Source: JADLHS01 sp964594985
GTDB lineage: Bacteria; Verrucomicrobiota; Verrucomicrobiia; Limisphaerales; JADLHS01
Length of the DNA stretch: 64,000 nucleotides
Direction of reading: 5' to 3'
Assembly (NCBI GenBank): GCA_964594985.1
Contig: CAZQNQ010000006.1
Span: 62,001 to 126,000 of the forward strand
Below the pieces are notes generated by a model, which saw only the letters and a list, made by a program, of their open reading frames with translations, searched no databases and was not told the origin of the DNA. The stretch's first letter is position 1; each line of letters starts with the position of its first letter. The position numbers and the translations under genes were made by a program. This document shows, one piece after another, positions 27,473 through 35,016 of this stretch.

Positions 27473-27627
27473 ACCACGGATGGACACTGATGGACACGGA
27501 TAAAAACGCCCCACCGCAAGCGGCTCGCTGGCTCGGAGCAAGGCAATACCCTTGCCATTCGCATCAATTGGCGAAATTCGCGTAAAACTGTTTTCCGAAT
27601 CCGTGTTCATCAGTGTCCATCCGTGGT
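27473..27627. repeat. ACCACGGATGGACAC...GTGTCCATCCGTGGT palindromic repeat in the leuA leader
   Basis: ACCACGGATGGACACTGATG (27473-27492) is mirrored by CATCAGTGTCCATCCGTGGT (27608-27627), a perfect 20-bp inverted pair. It sits between the attenuator terminator and leuA, so it would be part of any read-through mRNA. Confidence 0.9.
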
Positions 27628-27628
27628 T

Positions 27629-27663
27629 AAAACAAAAACCCCACCGCCGGTTTGGCAGTGGGG
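27629..27663 (-). terminator. Intrinsic terminator in the leuA leader (putative attenuator)
   Basis: On the minus strand CCCCACTGCC and GGCGGTGGGG form a 10-bp stem (one G-T pair) with a 5-nt loop, followed by TTTTTGTTTT. It lies 23 bp after the leader-peptide stop codon and about 175 bp before the leuA start. Confidence 0.85.
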
Positions 27664-27686
27664 TTCGACAAATCTTTGGTAACAAA

Positions 27687-27752
27687 TCAGAACCCAACCG
27701 CCACGCCGGTAAGCGTGCCAAGCAGCAGGTTCAGATTCAGATTGCGATTCAC
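27687..27752 (-). CDS. leuL: Leucine-rich leader peptide of leuA
   Basis: GTG at 27752 opens a 21-codon frame encoding VNRNLNLNLLLGTLTGVAVG then F, ending in TGA at 27689-27687. Six of the first 14 codons are leucine, including CTG CTG CTT in a row. The frame is followed directly by an intrinsic terminator and then leuA. This is the expected layout of a translation-coupled leu attenuator. Starvation would stall the ribosome on the Leu run and disrupt the terminator. The frame is too short for homology-based calling; function is inferred from codons, position and terminator. A promoter-like pair lies only 6 bp upstream, so the peptide may be read from a leaderless mRNA. Confidence 0.75.
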   Translation of the reverse strand: MNRNLNLNLLLGTLTGVAVGF

Positions 27753-27758
27753 GCCGCC

Positions 27759-27787
27759 AGCCTAGTTGCGCCCGTCGCCGGGGTCAA
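27759..27787 (-). promoter_or_regulatory. Sigma-70-type promoter for the leu leader
   Basis: On the minus strand TTGACC (27787-27782), a 17-bp spacer and TAGGCT (27764-27759) precede the leader GTG by 6 bp. The predicted transcription start would coincide with the GTG, implying a leaderless or nearly leaderless transcript. Confidence 0.55.
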
Positions 27788-27796
27788 TTCGTTTCC

Positions 27797-27825
27797 TTGA
27801 CCCCTTCCCGCCATCGGCCTAGCCT
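27797..27825 (+). promoter_or_regulatory. Sigma-70-type promoter for the TPP riboswitch/thiC transcript
   Basis: TTGACC (27797-27802), a 17-bp spacer and TAGCCT (27820-27825) lie about 10 bp before the start of the riboswitch. The two -35 boxes of the divergent leu and thi promoters are only 9 bp apart. Confidence 0.55.
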
Positions 27826-27834
27826 CGGCATCAG

Positions 27835-27936
27835 ATGGGGAGCCAACCAGTCGCCCTGAAGCGACGCAGGCTGAGAGGGCACGCAGGAGCGTAGCCGACC
27901 CTTTGAACCTGATACGGGTAATGCCGACGAAGGGAC
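27835..27936 (+). promoter_or_regulatory. TPP riboswitch (THI element)
   Basis: The conserved CTGAGAGGG of the pyrimidine-sensing helix is at 27871-27879. The pyrophosphate-sensing half CCCTTTGAACCTGATACGGG and TAATGCCGACGAAGGGA close the structure at 27899-27935. An optional P3-like stem (GTCGC...GCGAC) precedes it. It ends about 60 bp before thiC, so it should repress thiC when thiamin pyrophosphate is plentiful, most likely by masking translation; no T-rich terminator is evident. Confidence 0.95.
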
Positions 27937-27994
27937 TGCTTGCACAGAGCCGCCATTCTTCCGAAGTTTTCCCTCATCAACCGAAAGCAAATTT

Positions 27995-29986
27995 ATGATC
28001 GCATCCAAAGATTCGTTTGAACCGCACAGCAGCGAACAATTGCCCGCCAGCAAAAAGGTCTTCGTGGCCGGCACGATCCACGCCGATGTCCAAGTGCCGA
28101 TGCGCGAAATCAGCGTCACGGACACGAAGTCTTACACCGGCGCGGTCACGCCGAACGATCCGGTGCGCGTCTATGATTGCTCCGGGCCGTGGGGCGACCC
28201 CGCGTTCACCGGCACGTCCGAGCAAGGGCTGCCTGCGCTCCGCGCCAAGTGGATTCGCGACCGCAACGACGTCGAGGAGATTGACGGTCGTGAGGTGAAG
28301 CCGCAGGACAACGGCTACCTTTCCGGCAAACATGCCGAATACGCCAGCAAGGCCGAGAAGAATCGCCTCGTGGAATTTCCCGGCCTCACCTCGCAGCGCC
28401 GTCGTCCGCTCCGCGCGAAGGCTGGCAAGGTTGTCACACAACTCGCCTACGCCCGCGCCGGTGTCATCACGCCGGAGATGGAATTCATCGCCATCCGCGA
28501 AAACATGGGTAGAAAGCAGATGGCAGATGGCAGATCGAAGATAGGGGATTTGTCCCGCGATAATGTCCGAAACGATTTGGACAAGCAGCATATCGGCTCT
28601 GCCCAACTCCCAACTTCCAACTCCTATCTCCCAAGTATTTTCCGCCGCTTCCCGCAGCGCATCCCCGCGCAGATCACGCCCGAGTTCGTCCGCTCCGAAG
28701 TCGCCGCCGGCCGCGCCATCATCCCGAACAACATCAATCATCCCGAGTCCGAGCCGATGATCATCGGGCGCAACTTCCTCGTGAAGATCAACGCCAACAT
28801 CGGCAACAGCGCCGTCGCGTCGAGCATCGAGGAGGAAGTCGAGAAGATGCGCTGGGCCACCAAGTGGGGTGCGGACACCGTTATGGATTTGTCCACCGGC
28901 AAGAACATCCACGCCACGCGCGAATGGATTCTCCGCAACTCGCCCGTGCCCATCGGCACAGTGCCGATCTATCAGGCGCTCGAAAAAGTGAACGGCAAAG
29001 CCGAGGACCTCACGTGGGAACTCTTCCGCGACACCCTCATCGAACAAGCCGAGCAAGGCGTGGATTACTTCACCATTCACGCGGGCGTGTTGCTGCGCTT
29101 CGTGCCGCTCACCGCGAACCGCATGACCGGCATCGTCTCCCGCGGCGGCAGCATCATGGCCAAATGGTGTCTCGCGCATCACCAGGAAAATTTCCTCTAC
29201 ACCCACTGGGACGACATCTGCGACATCATGGCCGCCTACGACGTCGCGTTCAGCATCGGCGATGGGCTACGCCCAGGGTCAATCGCCGACGCCAACGACC
29301 AAGCGCAGTTCGGCGAACTCGAAGTGCAGGGCGAACTCACCCAACGCGCGTGGGCCAAGGGCGTGCAAGTCATGAACGAAGGCCCGGGCCACGTGCCCAT
29401 GCATATGATCGAGGAAAACATGGCCAAGCAACTCGAATGGTGCGGCGAAGCGCCGTTCTACACGCTCGGCCCGCTCACCACCGACATCGCGCCCGGCTAC
29501 GACCACATCACCAGCGGCATCGGCGCGGCGATGATCGGCTGGTATGGCTGCGCGATGCTCTGCTACGTCACGCCCAAGGAACACCTCGGATTGCCGAACA
29601 AGAAGGACGTGAAAGACGGCGTCATCGCCTACAAGATCGCCGCGCACGCCGCCGACCTCGCCAAAGGCCATCCCGGCGCGCAATACCGCGACAACGCGCT
29701 CTCGAAAGCCCGATTCGAGTTCAGATGGGAAGACCAGTTCAACCTGTCACTTGACCCGGTGACGGCTCGTGAGTTTCACGACGAGACGTTGCCCCAAGAA
29801 GGAGCGAAGACGGCTCACTTTTGTTCAATGTGCGGGCCACACTTTTGCAGCATGAAGATAACGGAGGACGTGCGGAAATACGCGGCAGAGCAAGGCATCG
29901 CTGAAGAAGAGGCATTGAAGAAGGGAATGGAAGAAAAATCCCGCGAGTTCACGGAAAAGGGCAGCGAGCTTTACGCGAAGGCGTGA
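27995..29986 (+). CDS. thiC: Phosphomethylpyrimidine synthase ThiC
   Basis: The 663-residue radical-SAM enzyme converts aminoimidazole ribotide to the HMP-P half of thiamin. Family blocks are present (RENMGR, MDLSTGKNIHATREWILRNS, EGPGHVPMHMIEENM, TLGPLTTDIAPGYDH). The C-terminal cluster motif is FCSMCGPHFCSM. Two oddities are seen. First, about 45 residues after RENMGR (KQMADGRSKIGDLSRDNVRN onward) look like in-frame repeat insertion (about 28510-28650). Second, codon use changes sharply at about 29698: the last 289 bp are AT-richer and differ mostly at synonymous positions from the displaced copy at 34299-34891. The gene is therefore a chimera with a replaced 3' end. It is controlled by the TPP riboswitch. 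Confidence 0.96.
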   Translation: MIASKDSFEPHSSEQLPASKKVFVAGTIHADVQVPMREISVTDTKSYTGAVTPNDPVRVYDCSGPWGDPAFTGTSEQGLPALRAKWIRDRNDVEEIDGREVKPQDNGYLSGKHAEYASKAEKNRLVEFPGLTSQRRRPLRAKAGKVVTQLAYARAGVITPEMEFIAIRENMGRKQMADGRSKIGDLSRDNVRNDLDKQHIGSAQLPTSNSYLPSIFRRFPQRIPAQITPEFVRSEVAAGRAIIPNNINHPESEPMIIGRNFLVKINANIGNSAVASSIEEEVEKMRWATKWGADTVMDLSTGKNIHATREWILRNSPVPIGTVPIYQALEKVNGKAEDLTWELFRDTLIEQAEQGVDYFTIHAGVLLRFVPLTANRMTGIVSRGGSIMAKWCLAHHQENFLYTHWDDICDIMAAYDVAFSIGDGLRPGSIADANDQAQFGELEVQGELTQRAWAKGVQVMNEGPGHVPMHMIEENMAKQLEWCGEAPFYTLGPLTTDIAPGYDHITSGIGAAMIGWYGCAMLCYVTPKEHLGLPNKKDVKDGVIAYKIAAHAADLAKGHPGAQYRDNALSKARFEFRWEDQFNLSLDPVTAREFHDETLPQEGAKTAHFCSMCGPHFCSMKITEDVRKYAAEQGIAEEEALKKGMEEKSREFTEKGSELYAKA

Positions 29987-30034
29987 GCGCATACTTGCAG
30001 TTTCGGGCTGAAAACTGTTCAATACCTCAAACCT

Positions 30035-31984
30035 ATGGGACTCTTCGACAAAATCTTCGGCCAGAAGCCTGACGGGAAAGCGACATCACAACCTGCGAGT
30101 GTCGCCCCGCCACCGGTTCAGCCGCCATCTCCGCCGGCTGTGACTCGGCAGCCTGAGCCGTCAGAAGCAATGGTTGATGATGCTGAGGAGGAAACCAGCC
30201 AACCCGATGGAGTCCAGTTGAGCGAGAAAGATTTGGTTCTGGATAGCCGCTTCAATCCGTTTTTGCCGAGCGCGGTTCTGGCAACGCTGTTTCGAAATCC
30301 AAACACGGCTGCAACGCCAGCCTACGATTCTACAACCCTGAACGAACTAAACCGCCAACCAAACAAGGTTGTTGTTGCAGAAGCCAAGCGCGCCAACCTG
30401 ATTTCTGACGACGAGCAAAGACGGCTCGACACCCTGTTTGCTGATGTCAATTCGGTGGAACGGCGGATTTTTCAGAACTCCAAAACACGTGGATTGATGT
30501 ATGGCTACGACGTTGACGCCGAAAAGATCATCCTCCGAAGCCTAATCGGAATGAACCTTTTCGTGAAAGCTGTTCAGATTTTGACGCCTTCACAATTGAC
30601 ATTCCTGAAAATCGAGACGGGAGAGGTGGACCTGATCGAGTTGCTGGAGAATAGCTACGTGAATCTGGCGGCAGGCATGTGGAGCAAGTATGTTCCCCCA
30701 AGACGGTGTTCCTTCGCCTATGGGACGAAGAAACTCTGGAGTTCTGCGATGCAGGAGACTGCTGACGACATGGTCGGCGCTATTGATGATGGGGTCGAGA
30801 TCGCACAGCAAGATGGCATCGCCCATGTGATTGAGTTGATCGACAGTTCGGACGACATCCGGCAAGGGCTTGTCGATGCTTACGAACTCAATCAGCAACT
30901 CGTCAACCAAGGTTTAGATGAGCAGTTCAATCGGATACGCCTCTGCGCTAACACGCTCGGTTTGCACCCAATCTGCATGGTGTTTTTCCAGAAGCGATTC
31001 GAGGAATGCATCTGGGCCTATTCTCGGATCGACAAGGACATCTCGAACGCCGACAAGCGCTACGCCGAGAATCTCATCGGGCGCATAAACGCGATCACCG
31101 ATGAATACGTCAAGGCCGTGACTGCGACCACCACACAGCAAGGCGTCAAAGAGGACGATTTCGATTCAATCTTGAAGGAGTTGGAACAACTGATCGGTTT
31201 GGCTTCGGTGAAGGAAAAAGTGAAGGAGGCCGCGAATTTCGCCCGCATCCAGCAAATCCGCGTTCAGAAAGGCGCGCCAAAGGTAAATCGCAGTATGCAC
31301 GCGGTTTTCTTTGGCAACCCCGGAACTGGAAAGACCACTGTTGCGAGATTGATGGGCCGACTCTACAAGTCGCTTGGCGTCTTGAAAAAGGGTCACGTTG
31401 TCGAATGCGACCGGTCGCGGCTTGTGGCCGAATACGTCGGTCAAACCGCGACTAAGACTAACGAGGTGATTGATTCAGCTCTGGATGGAATCTTGTTTGT
31501 TGACGAGGCGTACACGCTTTCTGGCAAGGGACAACAAGACTACGGGAAAGAGGCGATTGATACACTGCTTAAGCGAATGGAAGACGAGCGTGACCGGCTG
31601 ATCGTCATCGTCGCGGGTTACACGGGAGAAATGGAGGGCTTCATTGGCTCGAATCCCGGTTTGAAATCTCGCTTTACGAACTACATCTACTTCCCGGATT
31701 ACGCACCCGCAGAACTCCAAGCGATATTCGCGGGAATGGCGAAGCAGAACGGCCTGAAAGTTTCGGAGCGCCTGACAAACAAGCTGCTCCAACATTACAC
31801 AATGGAGCTTGAGGTTCGAGACGCCCACTTTGGAAATGCACGCGATGTCCGCAACCAGTTCGAGTCAACGCTCTCGAACCAATCGAACCGACTTGCTGCT
31901 GAGGGAAAGTTTGATGACGAATCGCTCGCGCTTCTGGATGCCGAAGATTTTGCGTCGCCATTCAACGACCAGATAAAAGTTTAG
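30035..31984 (+). CDS. CbxX/CfxQ-type AAA+ ATPase with a large unique N-terminal region
   Basis: The 649-residue cytoplasmic protein has a proline-rich low-complexity N terminus (about 10-60). A roughly 330-residue helical region that I do not recognise follows. The C-terminal AAA+ module is of the CbxX/SpoVK class: LIGLASVKEKVKE, Walker A GNPGTGKTT (427-435), Walker B ILFVDEAYTL (Asp490-Glu491), RFTNYIYFPDY and an arginine-finger-bearing GNARDVRN. Such ATPases remodel protein complexes as hexamers. It is the first gene of the block between the two thiC tails; the next starts 9 bp later after an AGGAG site. Composition is AT-richer than thiC's 5' part. A role as regulator or chaperone of the downstream nuclease pair is inference. 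Confidence 0.85.
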   Translation: MGLFDKIFGQKPDGKATSQPASVAPPPVQPPSPPAVTRQPEPSEAMVDDAEEETSQPDGVQLSEKDLVLDSRFNPFLPSAVLATLFRNPNTAATPAYDSTTLNELNRQPNKVVVAEAKRANLISDDEQRRLDTLFADVNSVERRIFQNSKTRGLMYGYDVDAEKIILRSLIGMNLFVKAVQILTPSQLTFLKIETGEVDLIELLENSYVNLAAGMWSKYVPPRRCSFAYGTKKLWSSAMQETADDMVGAIDDGVEIAQQDGIAHVIELIDSSDDIRQGLVDAYELNQQLVNQGLDEQFNRIRLCANTLGLHPICMVFFQKRFEECIWAYSRIDKDISNADKRYAENLIGRINAITDEYVKAVTATTTQQGVKEDDFDSILKELEQLIGLASVKEKVKEAANFARIQQIRVQKGAPKVNRSMHAVFFGNPGTGKTTVARLMGRLYKSLGVLKKGHVVECDRSRLVAEYVGQTATKTNEVIDSALDGILFVDEAYTLSGKGQQDYGKEAIDTLLKRMEDERDRLIVIVAGYTGEMEGFIGSNPGLKSRFTNYIYFPDYAPAELQAIFAGMAKQNGLKVSERLTNKLLQHYTMELEVRDAHFGNARDVRNQFESTLSNQSNRLAAEGKFDDESLALLDAEDFASPFNDQIKV

Positions 31985-31993
31985 GAGTTCACC

Positions 31994-33277
31994 ATGTATA
32001 TCGAGTCCTTGACTGTGAAAAACCTACGTTGCTTTCGGGCGGTGAAGGAGATGACGTTTCAGTTTCCGGGGCGCGTGGTTCACAAGGATGCGCCCGCACC
32101 GCCCGCGCTGCGAAACGTCAACCTGCTGCTGGGCAACAACGGAACGGGCAAAACGACCATTCTCAAGGGCATCGCGCTTTCGCTGATCGCGCCGGTGGCG
32201 CAAAGTGCCGGATTGCGTCCCTACAATCTGGTGCGGCGGGTTTATCATGGCGGCAAGGGGCGTCGGCCTGAAAATGCGGAGATCAATGCCGAGGTCTTGT
32301 TGACGACTCAGGATTTCGAGCGGCGGAAGCGGAAACGCACCAAACCCGCGTCGTTATTCATCCAACTTTACCGGGAAGGTGACAATGATAACATCGGCGA
32401 AGCGACGCCGCGCTCGGCACAATGGCGGGCATTGAATCAAGATGAATCGCCGGCTTTTCTAGTGCTGGGTTATGGTGCTACACGGCGGATCGCGCCAAGC
32501 AAGGAGAACATCACCAGCCGCACCAAGGAGGCGCATTTGCGCTATCAGCGTGTGCGGGGATTGTTCGAGGAGGATTTCTCGCTTGTCCCGCTGTCGTTCT
32601 GGCTGCCGGCTTACAAGAACCCCGGAAGGCAAAAGCAGGTGGTCGAGTTGTTGAACAAGTTACTGGCTGACGAATACTCGTTCACCGGGGAGTTTGAGAA
32701 TGGGGAATACATTTTTGTCCGCGAGAAGGCGCGCGTGCCGTTGCTGGCACTGTCCGATGGATTCCGGGCATTCATCGCGTGGGTGAGCGACCTGCTATAT
32801 CACGTTCGCAACGCCGTCCCGTCCGGCAAGCGACTGGAGGAAGTGGAGGGTATCGTGATGGTGGACGAAATTGACCTGCACCTGCACCCAAAATGGCAGC
32901 GCACGATCATCAAGACCTTGTCGGAAACTTTTCCAAACGTGCAGTTCATTTTCACGAGCCACAGCCCGCTGGTGACGGGCAGTCTGGAGTGGCAGAATAT
33001 CTGGGTGATGAAGGAGAATAGCCCGACGCAACTCCCCAATGAACCGATTTACGGCCTTAGCGCCGACCAGGTTTTGCAGAGCAAGTATTTCAACCTCGAT
33101 TCCACGCGCCCACCTGAAGTCGCCGATAAGCTCCGAAGTCTCGACAGCAAGGCACAGCAGGGCGACCGAAAAGCGGCGGTGGAATTCATGCGGCGACTGG
33201 CGCACGGAAGCGAACCGCAGGTGCTTGAGCCGGCTTCGAAACAAAATGGAAGCGCGACTTCCAAGACAGCCAAGTAA
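31994..33277 (+). CDS. PtuA-like AAA/ABC-type ATPase (Septu-like defence ATPase)
   Basis: The 427-residue SMC/ABC-class ATPase opens with the typical YIESLTVKNLRCFRAVKEM strand. Walker A is GNNGTGKTT (47-55) and Walker B is GIVMVDEIDLHLHPKWQ (Asp291-Glu292). The H-loop is FIFTSHSPLV. This AAA_21/OLD-like ATPase architecture without a TOPRIM nuclease is that of PtuA and of retron-associated ATPases. The partner HNH gene starts 22 bp downstream, as in Septu systems. In that family the ATPase scaffolds and restrains the nuclease until phage infection. Assignment rests on motif reading and gene pairing, not on a search. GC content is higher than in the preceding gene. Confidence 0.85.
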   Translation: MYIESLTVKNLRCFRAVKEMTFQFPGRVVHKDAPAPPALRNVNLLLGNNGTGKTTILKGIALSLIAPVAQSAGLRPYNLVRRVYHGGKGRRPENAEINAEVLLTTQDFERRKRKRTKPASLFIQLYREGDNDNIGEATPRSAQWRALNQDESPAFLVLGYGATRRIAPSKENITSRTKEAHLRYQRVRGLFEEDFSLVPLSFWLPAYKNPGRQKQVVELLNKLLADEYSFTGEFENGEYIFVREKARVPLLALSDGFRAFIAWVSDLLYHVRNAVPSGKRLEEVEGIVMVDEIDLHLHPKWQRTIIKTLSETFPNVQFIFTSHSPLVTGSLEWQNIWVMKENSPTQLPNEPIYGLSADQVLQSKYFNLDSTRPPEVADKLRSLDSKAQQGDRKAAVEFMRRLAHGSEPQVLEPASKQNGSATSKTAK

Positions 33278-33299
33278 TCCAACCTGCTTAACGCTTCCC

Positions 33300-34238
33300 A
33301 TGATTCGCTACAAATTCAGCGAGGCGAAACTGATCGCCGACATCAAAGCTGACGATGTTGCGAAGGGCCGGAAACAATCTTGGCTGGACAAAGCAAAGAA
33401 GCTCACGAACGAACTCAAAAAGAAGCCCACCAAGAAAATTGCGTCGCAGTGGAGCGAGGTTAAAAGCGTTTACACCAAGCGGCAACACGGGAAGTGCGCC
33501 TTCTGCGAACGGTTGCTTGGCGAACACGAGTTGGCGGCGGTCGAGTTTGATGTAGAGCACTTCCGTCCGAAAAATGCGGTCAAAGCGTGGCCTACGCCGG
33601 AGGTCATCGCTGAGTTGAAGCTGCCTGCTGATTTCCCGAGCAGTGCTGGCAAAGGAAAGGGCTATCGCTTCTTGGCGTATCACCATCTCAATTACGCGAG
33701 TTCCTGCAAGACCTGCAACAGCCGGCTGAAATCGAACTATTTCCCCATCGCGGGCAAACATGATTTCACGGGTGTTGATCCCGTGGCGTTGCGGAAAAGC
33801 GAGCGTCCCTATTTGGTTTATCCGTTGGGCGATTTCGACGACGACCCCGAGGGAATCATTTCCTTCCAAGGTTACATGGCTGTGCCTCATCCTAAACCCG
33901 CTACTCCGCACCATCGCGACCGTGGGCGTGTGATGATTGCCTTTTTCCGGCTGAACGCAGAACGCGACGACATTCTGCTTTTACGGGCCAAGCAACTCGA
34001 CAATGTTCTCACCAAGATTGAATTGCTAACGGCAACCAAAGCCCCCAAGAAGCGCCAAGAAATTTGGAAAGACATCCAACGACTTGCCAAAGAAGCGAAC
34101 GATCACGCAGGTTGCGTCCGAAGCTTTTTGCGGTTTTACGGCCATCCTGACGACAAGCCAGCGCCCAAGTCTCGCGTCGAAGCGCTTGGTTATTTGCAAC
34201 TGGCGCGGGATTATGTTCGTAGAACGCTCAATTTGTAG
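33300..34238 (+). CDS. PtuB-like HNH endonuclease
   Basis: The 312-residue protein starts at the ATG at 33300 (MIRYKFSEAKLIADIKADD); the frame is open further upstream but inside the ATPase gene. The Zn/HNH core is CAFCERLL (Cys66, Cys69), FDVEHFRPK (catalytic His87) and SCKTCNSRLKSNYFPI (Cys136, Cys139, Asn140), with HHLNYAS between. This is the arrangement of the retron-Ec78/PtuB type (TIGR02646-like) nucleases. The basic N-terminal region is probably helical. The protein would cut DNA or tRNA when released by the ATPase; the target is unknown. It is the last gene before the displaced thiC tail, 60 bp away. Confidence 0.85.
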   Translation: MIRYKFSEAKLIADIKADDVAKGRKQSWLDKAKKLTNELKKKPTKKIASQWSEVKSVYTKRQHGKCAFCERLLGEHELAAVEFDVEHFRPKNAVKAWPTPEVIAELKLPADFPSSAGKGKGYRFLAYHHLNYASSCKTCNSRLKSNYFPIAGKHDFTGVDPVALRKSERPYLVYPLGDFDDDPEGIISFQGYMAVPHPKPATPHHRDRGRVMIAFFRLNAERDDILLLRAKQLDNVLTKIELLTATKAPKKRQEIWKDIQRLAKEANDHAGCVRSFLRFYGHPDDKPAPKSRVEALGYLQLARDYVRRTLNL

Positions 34239-34298
34239 AAGCATTGCGCGAGTTGAATTTGAAAAGTTTTGCCCAAGTTGAACCACGTTGCCGCCAGT

Positions 34299-34891
34299 TG
34301 CCCATGCATACGTTCGAGGAAAACATGGCGAAGCAACTCGAATGGTGCAGCGAAGCGCCGTTCTACACGCTCGGGCCGCTCACCACCGACATCGCGCCCG
34401 GCTACGACCACATCACCAGCGGCATCGGCGCGGCGATGATCGGCTGGTATTGTTGCGCGATGCTCTGCTACGTCACGCCCAAGGAACACCTTGGCCTGCC
34501 GAACAAGAAGGACGTGAAAGACGGCGTCATCGCCCACAAGTTCGCCGCGCACGCCGCCGACCTCGCCAAGGGCCATCCCGGCGCGCAATACCGCGACAAC
34601 GCTTTGAGCAAGGCGCGCTTCGAATTCCGCTGGGAAGATCAATTCAATCTCAGCCTCGACCCCGTCACCGCGCGCGAGTTCCACGACGAAACCCTGCCGC
34701 AGGAAGGCGCCAAGACCGCGCACTTCTGCTCCATGTGCGGCCCGCACTTCTGCTCGATGAAGATCACCGAAGACGTCCGCAAATACGCCGCCGAACAAGG
34801 CATCGCCGAGGAAGAGGCGTTGAAGAAGGGGATGGAAGAGAAGTCGAAGGAGTTCGTGGAAAAGGGCGCGGAAGTTTATGCGAAGGCGTGA
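34299..34891 (+). pseudogene. Displaced 3' end of thiC (593-bp direct duplication)
   Basis: The sequence from TGCCCATGCATA to the stop aligns without gaps to 29394-29986. It would encode the last 196 residues of ThiC, including FCSMCGPHFCSM, but lacks the barrel and any thiC start. By eye the first 304 bp differ from the intact gene at about a dozen sites, several in conserved residues (CGEAPF to CSEAPF, WYGCAML to WYCCAML, AYKIAAH to AHKFAAH). The last 289 bp differ at many synonymous sites, with only four residue changes. Its GC-rich codon use matches thiC's 5' part, so this is probably the original host tail. Confidence 0.9.
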
Positions 34892-34897
34892 TTTCGC

Positions 34898-35008
34898 CGG
34901 AGCGCGGCTGTGTCGCAGACCAGCCGCAGCATGTCCGAAGACCAAGCCGCGTTGAATTCTCCGAGCGCTTCCGGCCATGCGAAGCTGCTGCGGCATAGCC
35001 GCGCTCCG
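34898..35008. repeat. REP-like palindrome of the CGGAGCGCGGCTGTGTC family, copy 1
   Basis: CGGAGCGCGGCTGTGTCGC opens and GCGGCATAGCCGCGCTCCG closes the element, with internal CAGCCGCAGC/GCTGCTGCGG pairing. It begins 6 bp after the displaced thiC stop. Confidence 0.85.
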
Positions 35009-35016
35009 TTTGCGAG

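Noticed and set aside
27977..29206. Minus-strand open frame opposite thiC
   Set aside because: Shadow of ThiC; the TPP riboswitch and motifs fix the coding strand as plus.
33039..33299. N-terminal extension of the HNH nuclease
   Set aside because: Overlaps the end of the ATPase gene out of frame; the ATG at 33300 follows the ATPase stop by 22 bp and fits the family.
34244..34891. Independent 215-residue ThiC-like gene
   Set aside because: The first 20 residues come from the junction and the rest is the tail of ThiC without the barrel; it cannot be a functional enzyme.
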